From: Pseudomonas mucidolens
GTDB lineage: Bacteria > Pseudomonadota > Gammaproteobacteria > Pseudomonadales > Pseudomonadaceae
Assembly (NCBI RefSeq): GCF_900106045.1
Contig: NZ_LT629802.1
Location: forward strand, 4,526,001-4,590,000
Length of the DNA stretch: 64,000 nucleotides
Direction of reading: 5' to 3'
A model generated the notes under the pieces. It worked only from the letters and a program-made list of their open reading frames with translations, had not been told where the DNA came from and ran no database searches. The first letter of the stretch is position 1. The number at the start of each line of letters is the position of its first letter. Positions 59,600 through 64,000 of the stretch are shown one piece after another. Both the position numbers and the translations under genes were made by a program.

Positions 59600-59740
59600 C
59601 TTTGGCAGCAAGATTGAAAACCATCCAAGGGTTTACAGGACTACGACGAGAATTGAATGTATTGAACTTCGTTTGAATTGTCAGGATGAGAGCCTCCCTC
59701 AAACGTGCTGAGACCTCGATAGCAGTCCAACCCCAGCATG
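59600..59740 (+). repeat. Diverged direct repeat, copy B
   Basis: Second copy, about 1.02 kb after copy A and in the same orientation. It ends at CATG, right where the protein fragment at 59740 begins. Confidence 0.75.
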
Positions 59741-59883
59741 CGCCTATGGAGATGCTGGCCGGCGACGGCTCCGAACTGTGCGCCGTGCTGATCAACCTGG
59801 GCGCGACTATTCTGCACAAACAACGCCAGGCGCTGATGGACTACCTCATGACCAACAGTCCGAACCGTTACGCCATGGCTACC
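59740..59883 (+). pseudogene. Protein fragment resembling the start of a DUF927 domain
   Basis: The frame reads PMEMLAGDGSELCAVLINLG and continues to LMDYLMTNSPNRYAMAT. The pattern P-M-E-L-L-x-G-D-G ... L-x-x-L-G ... L-x-x-Y recalls the N-terminal part of DUF927 proteins, which are helicase/primase-like and usually carried by integrative elements and prophages. Only about 48 codons remain, with no start signal. The family call is from memory and tentative. Confidence 0.4.
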
Positions 59884-60328
59884 AAGCCAGGCGGGGCTTT
59901 ACCCAGCTCACTGTCCAATGCTCCATATTCGCTCGAAAAACGAACGTCCTCGCCCGCAAAGTCTCATTTGGAAATAGAGGTTTTCGCGAGTTCAAGATAA
60001 TGAGCAGAAAGTTTACTGGAGTAGAACATCCATGACCTTTAATTAAGATTAGCGCAACACGCCCCTTGGACTCGTAACGACGCGGGGCAAAAACATGAGA
60101 TTCAAATTCTCTCATTACGAGCGCGTGCTACTTTGTGCGCGCGACGCAATCATCAGAAATGTAGGACTATTCTTAAAACGCATCAGGAGAATTCCTGAGC
60201 GGCTGATATTTATGGATGCTGAAATCGAATAGCGCTAAATTGCCATCATGCGCCAAAAGTTGCACACTAAAATGTGGATAACCCTGTGAATAAATCTCTA
60301 CAGGGCACGCACTTAACTACTTACAGGC

Positions 60329-60379
60329 AAGTGCGCAAGAAGTTGCACAGCATTGCGCAACTTCTTGCGCACTTTTTTT
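60329..60379 (+). terminator. 18-bp perfect hairpin with T-run upstream of hcp
   Basis: AAGTGCGCAAGAAGTTGC (60329-60346) pairs without mismatch with 60357-60374 across a 10-base loop, and T7 closes it (60373-60379). It has the form of a strong intrinsic terminator, but no gene ends here. It may end a small RNA starting upstream or insulate hcp. Confidence 0.75.
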
Positions 60380-60457
60380 GATAATTCCTATGTTAGGCGC
60401 TAGCTAAATCTACGAGTTTAAATCCATATATTTGATAAATAAGGAATTTAATCTTAT

Positions 60458-60473
60458 TGGCATAAACCTTGAA
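60458..60473 (+). promoter_or_regulatory. Possible sigma-54 promoter of hcp
   Basis: TGGCATAAACCTTGAA fits TGGCACG-N4-TTGCA in the -24 half and the TTG, but the -12 GC reads GA. It lies 68 bases before the hcp ATG and after the terminator hairpin. RpoN control of hcp genes is known in several Proteobacteria. Confidence 0.4.
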
Positions 60474-60540
60474 AGAGTTTACGGCACCTGCAGTGCAAAC
60501 ATGCCTGCGGGTTCCTCTATTTTCAGCAAGGAGAGCATCC

Positions 60541-61059
60541 ATGGCTACGCCAGCGTATATGTCCATCACAGGTACCAAACAGGGCCTGATCACTGCCGGT
60601 GCGTTCACCGCTGACTCGGTCGGCAACACTTATCAGGAAGGTCATGAAGACCAGGTCATGGTTCAGGGCTTTAACCACGAAGTGATCATTCCTCGCGATC
60701 CGCAATCGGGTCAACCGACCGGTCAACGGGTTCATAAGCCTGTCAAAATCACCAAGGTGTTCGACAAGTCCTCGCCGCTGCTGCTGGCTGCACTGACGTC
60801 CGGCGAGCGCCTGACTGAGATTACCATCCAGTGGTATCGCACCTCGGCAGCGGGTACTCAAGAGCACTACTTCACCACCAAACTCGAAGACGCAATCATC
60901 GTCGACATCAAGGATTACATGCATAACTGCCAGGATCCGTCGAATTCGCACTTCACGCATCTGGAAGATGTTGAGTTCACCTACCGCAAAATCACCTGGA
61001 CCCACGAAGTGTCTGGCACCTCCGGTTCTGATGACTGGCGCACCCCAGTCGCAGGCTGA
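60541..61059 (+). CDS. hcp: Hcp, type VI secretion tube protein
   Basis: 172-aa Hcp-family protein that forms hexameric rings of the T6SS inner tube and can carry effectors. It begins MATPAYMSITGTKQGLITAG, with HEDQVMVQGFNHEVIIPRDP and the C-terminal DVEFTYRKITWTHEVSGTSG. Ribosome site AAGGAGAG is 6 bases before the ATG. No TssB/C or other structural T6SS genes lie in the window, so it is an orphan (auxiliary) hcp. Confidence 0.97.
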   Translation: MATPAYMSITGTKQGLITAGAFTADSVGNTYQEGHEDQVMVQGFNHEVIIPRDPQSGQPTGQRVHKPVKITKVFDKSSPLLLAALTSGERLTEITIQWYRTSAAGTQEHYFTTKLEDAIIVDIKDYMHNCQDPSNSHFTHLEDVEFTYRKITWTHEVSGTSGSDDWRTPVAG

Positions 61060-61145
61060 AACTGACTCGCCGTTTCACGGCATCAACCTCTTTGGCGGTT
61101 GATGCCGTTTATTACGTCGAAGGTGTCCACCATGAGGAACAACGG

Positions 61146-63218
61146 ATGTTCAGCCCTGCCAACGACACGCAATTTAGCCTGACCATCGAGGGGCTTGAGC
61201 GCGATTTTCGCGTACTTGAGTTTCAGGGGCGGGAGGCGATCAGCACACCTTTTGCGATCAATGTAGAGTTGGTCAGCGAACGCCCTGATCTAGACCTCGA
61301 AAGTCTGCTTCACCAGCAGGCCTTCCTGGCTTTCAACAACAGTGGAAACGGCATTCACGGGCAGATTTACCGTATTGCTCAGGGCGATTCAGGCAAGCGT
61401 CTGACCCGTTACAGCCTAACGTTGGTGCCACAGCTCTCGTACCTTAGGCATCGCACTAATCAGCGCATTTTTCAGCAGCGCACAGTTCCACAGATCATTG
61501 CAGAAATTCTCGAGGAACACGGAATCCAAGGCAATGCCTACCAGTTCCAACTGAACTCAATCTACCCGCCGCGTGAGTACTGTGTTCAGTACGACGAGTC
61601 GGATTTGCACTTCATTCAGCGCTTGACCCATGAAGAAGGCATTCATTACCACTTCCAGCATTCCGAACACGCTCATTTGCTGGTATTCGGCGATGACCAG
61701 ACGGTCTTCCCCAAACTGGAAAAAGCCACAGCGTATGTACAGGGCAACGGCATGGTGGCGGATGAACCTGCCATCAAGCACTTTAATCTGCGCTTTGAGG
61801 CCCGCACCAGCCGCACTACACGTCGAGATTACGACTTCCAGAAGGCCGGGGTTCTGGTCGAAGTTGCCCACCGTCCTGAAGCACGAAACCTTCAGCCTGA
61901 TCTTGAGGACTATGACTACCCTGGACTGTTCGTCCAACGCGAGCGCGGCAAGCCCTTGACCCAGCGCGCCCTTGAGCGTCACCGCGCCGACTACCGTCAG
62001 GCCGAGGGCAAAAGCGATCAACCAACACTGGTCAGCGGGCACTTCATGTCGCTCATCGAGCACCCGCGCAAAGAGTGGAACGCGCTCTGGCTGCTCACTG
62101 AAGTCCATCATCAAGGCTACCAGCCTCAAGTGTTGGAGGAGAGCATCACCAATGACAGTTTGTCTGATGAACGCTTTGAGCAGGGCTATCGCAACCGCTT
62201 CGTAGTCACCCCGTGGGACGCGTTTTATCGCCCGCAACAGGCGTACCCCAAGCCCCGAGTGCTGGGCAGCCAAACGGCCTTGGTGACTGGGCCTGCCGGG
62301 GAGGAGATCTACTGCGATGCCTATGGCCGGATCAAGGTCAAGTTCCACTGGGATCGTGAAGGCAAGGCCGATGACAAGTCCAGCTACTGGCTGCGGGTGG
62401 CCTCCAGTTGGGCCGGCAGCAGCCACGGCGGTGTCACGATTCCACGGGTAGGGATGGAAGTGTTGGTCACCTTCCTCGAAGGCGACCCTGATCAGCCACT
62501 GGTCAGTGGCTGCTTGGCCAATAGCCTCAACCCGGTGCCTTATGAGTTGCCTGCACACAAGACCCGCAGCGTATTGCGCAGCCGCAGCTCACCGGGCAGC
62601 ACCGGATTCAACGAGCTGCACCTCGAAGACCGCGCGGGTCAGGAGCTGATCTATCTGCGCGCTCAACGCGACATGGAACAGAAAGTTGAAAACGACAGCC
62701 GTCTTGAGGTTGGTAACGAACGGCATGAAACCATCAAGGGCAACAACATCGTGGTGTTCGAAGCCGAGGATCAGCGCACGGTAACGGCGGATCGCAAGGT
62801 AGAGCTCAGGGCCAACGACTACTTGCAGGTAGCCAGCAGCAGTCACACTCGCGTCGGGCAGACCTTAGTCGCCGAGGCGGGCCAGGAAGTCCATCTCAAA
62901 GCCGGGGCCAATCTGATCCTCGACGCGGGTGCGAGCATTACCTTGAAGGCCGGAGGTCAGCACCTTGTCATCGGCCCCGGAGGAATCTTCAGCAGCACCG
63001 AGATTCAAATCGGCGGCGCACCTATCAGCGGGACAGCGGCGGCGCCGTTACTGCCAAACTTACTCGGCCTGTTGGCCGTGCCGTCCTTACTTGAGCAGAA
63101 ACAAAACCAGTCGAATCAAGCCTCTCTGGAACCCGAGCTTCCACTGCCGCCAAAACCGGTGTGCAAGGATTGCTTGTTAGCCGCACAGGCCAAGGCCGAA
63201 GCGTTAGTGCAGCGTTAA
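61146..63218 (+). CDS. vgrG: VgrG, type VI secretion spike protein
   Basis: 690 aa. It has the gp27-like N-part (FSLTIEGLERDFRVLEFQGR; EYCVQYDESDLHFIQRL; EEGIHYHF), the gp5-like OB domain with YCDAYGRIKVKFHWDREGK near residue 388, and a repetitive beta-needle (DNDSRLEVGN-type repeats, about 500-610). The roughly 80-residue tail contains a CKDC pair and no enzymatic domain I recognise. The start at 61146 follows GAGG. The plain tail means effector delivery probably relies on the adaptor gene that follows. Confidence 0.96.
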   Translation: MFSPANDTQFSLTIEGLERDFRVLEFQGREAISTPFAINVELVSERPDLDLESLLHQQAFLAFNNSGNGIHGQIYRIAQGDSGKRLTRYSLTLVPQLSYLRHRTNQRIFQQRTVPQIIAEILEEHGIQGNAYQFQLNSIYPPREYCVQYDESDLHFIQRLTHEEGIHYHFQHSEHAHLLVFGDDQTVFPKLEKATAYVQGNGMVADEPAIKHFNLRFEARTSRTTRRDYDFQKAGVLVEVAHRPEARNLQPDLEDYDYPGLFVQRERGKPLTQRALERHRADYRQAEGKSDQPTLVSGHFMSLIEHPRKEWNALWLLTEVHHQGYQPQVLEESITNDSLSDERFEQGYRNRFVVTPWDAFYRPQQAYPKPRVLGSQTALVTGPAGEEIYCDAYGRIKVKFHWDREGKADDKSSYWLRVASSWAGSSHGGVTIPRVGMEVLVTFLEGDPDQPLVSGCLANSLNPVPYELPAHKTRSVLRSRSSPGSTGFNELHLEDRAGQELIYLRAQRDMEQKVENDSRLEVGNERHETIKGNNIVVFEAEDQRTVTADRKVELRANDYLQVASSSHTRVGQTLVAEAGQEVHLKAGANLILDAGASITLKAGGQHLVIGPGGIFSSTEIQIGGAPISGTAAAPLLPNLLGLLAVPSLLEQKQNQSNQASLEPELPLPPKPVCKDCLLAAQAKAEALVQR

Positions 63219-63254
63219 CACTTACTTAGCGAAAATCATCGAAAAAGGAAGGTC

Positions 63255-64000
63255 ATGATACCGACCGCAAAGGATTGGCTGCATCGCCTGATGACAGAGG
63301 CCCGTAGTGCACAGCTTGATCACCTGGATGTACTGATAAATTGCGCAGCGCTGCCAGCCCCACTGCTACCGAAACTGTTTGAACTGACACCCGCGCCTTC
63401 GTGCGCCTGGTTATTTGAGCAAACGCCTGAGCAAGAATTGGCGCATCAAGGCCCGGTACTGTTGCGCATTGTGTTGGCCAGCCAGGAGCAATGTGCGGGG
63501 ATTGCGGAGCTGCTTAACGCGGCCCATCACAACTTTTGTGCGCTGATACTTATCAGTCGCTGGCCCTTCACGGACTTGACCGCGCACTTGCGCGGTGCCA
63601 CCCAGGCCACCTGGAGCAATGGAGCCTGCTGCGGTGTGCTGCGTTATTACGACACGCGCCTGTTCAGGTATTTTTGCGACCAGCTTACCCCCCACCAGCA
63701 AGGGCTTTTTCACGCCCCGGTAATTCAGTGGCACTGGATCGACCATGACAGCAAAGCCGCAACTCTTTCAGGGTTCGACAGCCGTCCAGACAACCAGAAT
63801 ACGCTGAGCGGAATGAGCATGAGCGATGAGCAAGTTTTGCACTTGCAAGCCGTAAGCGCTGCAGTTCAGTGGTTCAAGGCCTATGAAAAAACGCCAAATG
63901 AACATGGGTTCACTTCACGCGAAGCCATGATTCGCTGCCTGTTCACAGTCCATCTGGATATCAGCCGGCAGAAACTGGAAAAACGGCATCACGAAGATTT
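63255..64000 (+). CDS. DUF4123 T6SS effector adaptor (truncated by window)
   Basis: At least 248 codons starting MIPTAKDWLHRLMTEARSAQ after AAGGAAGG, 36 bases past vgrG. DUF4123 (Tap/TEC) proteins load a specific effector onto their cognate VgrG. Supporting features are CAWLFEQTPEQELAHQGPVL, LISRWPFTDLTAHLRGATQA and the LRYYDTRLFRYFCDQL block. The frame is open at the window end. A cargo effector, and often an immunity gene, is expected next. Confidence 0.88.
   Translation, partial: MIPTAKDWLHRLMTEARSAQLDHLDVLINCAALPAPLLPKLFELTPAPSCAWLFEQTPEQELAHQGPVLLRIVLASQEQCAGIAELLNAAHHNFCALILISRWPFTDLTAHLRGATQATWSNGACCGVLRYYDTRLFRYFCDQLTPHQQGLFHAPVIQWHWIDHDSKAATLSGFDSRPDNQNTLSGMSMSDEQVLHLQAVSAAVQWFKAYEKTPNEHGFTSREAMIRCLFTVHLDISRQKLEKRHHED

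Larger units (their letters stand above)
58541..60328. other. Gene-poor, decayed region between tRNA-Phe and the T6SS module
   Basis: About 1.8 kb with only short open frames, none with ribosome site and recognisable start. Base composition is more AT-rich than the flanks. It contains a diverged direct repeat, one short protein fragment near 59.8 kb and an 8-bp inverted repeat GGGTCGGC/GCCGACCC (58893-58936). It looks like a remnant of foreign DNA, but I find no copy of the tRNA 3' end that would mark an attachment site. Confidence 0.6.

Noticed and set aside
58475..60328. tRNA-Phe as a phage/ICE attachment site with a downstream duplicate
   Set aside because: I looked for a second copy of the tRNA 3' end (TCTCTGGGCACCA) to 64 kb and saw only a short TTCTGGG at 59585, too little to call an att site.
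1..64000. CRISPR array or cas genes
   Set aside because: No regularly spaced short direct repeats and no cas-like proteins; all repeated palindromes are REP-type.

Overview
The window is chromosomal DNA of a Pseudomonas, most likely of the fluorescens group. Protein sequences, GC-rich codon use and REP palindromes of the GGGAGCGGGCTTGC type all fit. The gene order also follows the P. aeruginosa block that runs from opgGH through hut, fbp, thiI-glnA-ntrBC, secB-gpmI-ctpA and hisBHAF to mutY. This comes from pattern recognition; no database search was run.

Region 1 (1-5.0 kb) holds opgG/opgH (periplasmic glucans; opgH is cut by the window start), dtd, pip and a SAM methyltransferase, all on the minus strand. 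Region 2 (5.2-19.9 kb) is a complete histidine-utilisation locus. The minus-strand genes are hutU, hutX-W-V (ABC transporter), a histidine ammonia-lyase paralogue without its catalytic triad, true hutH, a permease, hutI and hutG. hutC-hutD is a separate minus-strand pair and hutF is divergent. A sigma-54 site and a HutC-type operator lie side by side in front of hutU, and a second operator lies between hutC and hutF.

Region 3 (20-30.3 kb) has blc, a small lipoprotein, a broken RelE/ParE toxin gene, fbp, a DUF3999/DUF2339 membrane pair, glgP and a Cys-cluster protein. Region 4 (30.5-39.7 kb) carries typA, thiI, glnA with a sigma-54/NtrC promoter, a secreted chorismate mutase, a cupin lipoprotein and ntrBC. 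An IS110-family element (39776-40931) sits just after ntrC inside a REP palindrome. Its left noncoding end reads as a bridge RNA in which all four guide segments can be matched to target and donor DNA.

Region 5 (41-54.5 kb) has a small membrane protein, trmL, secB-grxC-rhodanese, gpmI-envC-ctpA-deacetylase, a periplasmic binding protein, the hisB-hisH-DUF2164-hisA-hisF operon and an OFA-type MFS transporter. Region 6 (54.7-58.5 kb) has asmA-mutY-yggX and tRNA-Phe. Downstream of the tRNA are about 2 kb of non-coding, decayed DNA with a diverged direct repeat, then an orphan type VI secretion module (hcp, vgrG, DUF4123 adaptor). The window ends inside the adaptor gene, so the expected effector gene lies just beyond.

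The nitrogen theme is strong: hut breakdown yields glutamate and ammonia, glnA assimilates ammonia, and ntrBC controls both through sigma-54 promoters that can be read in the sequence.
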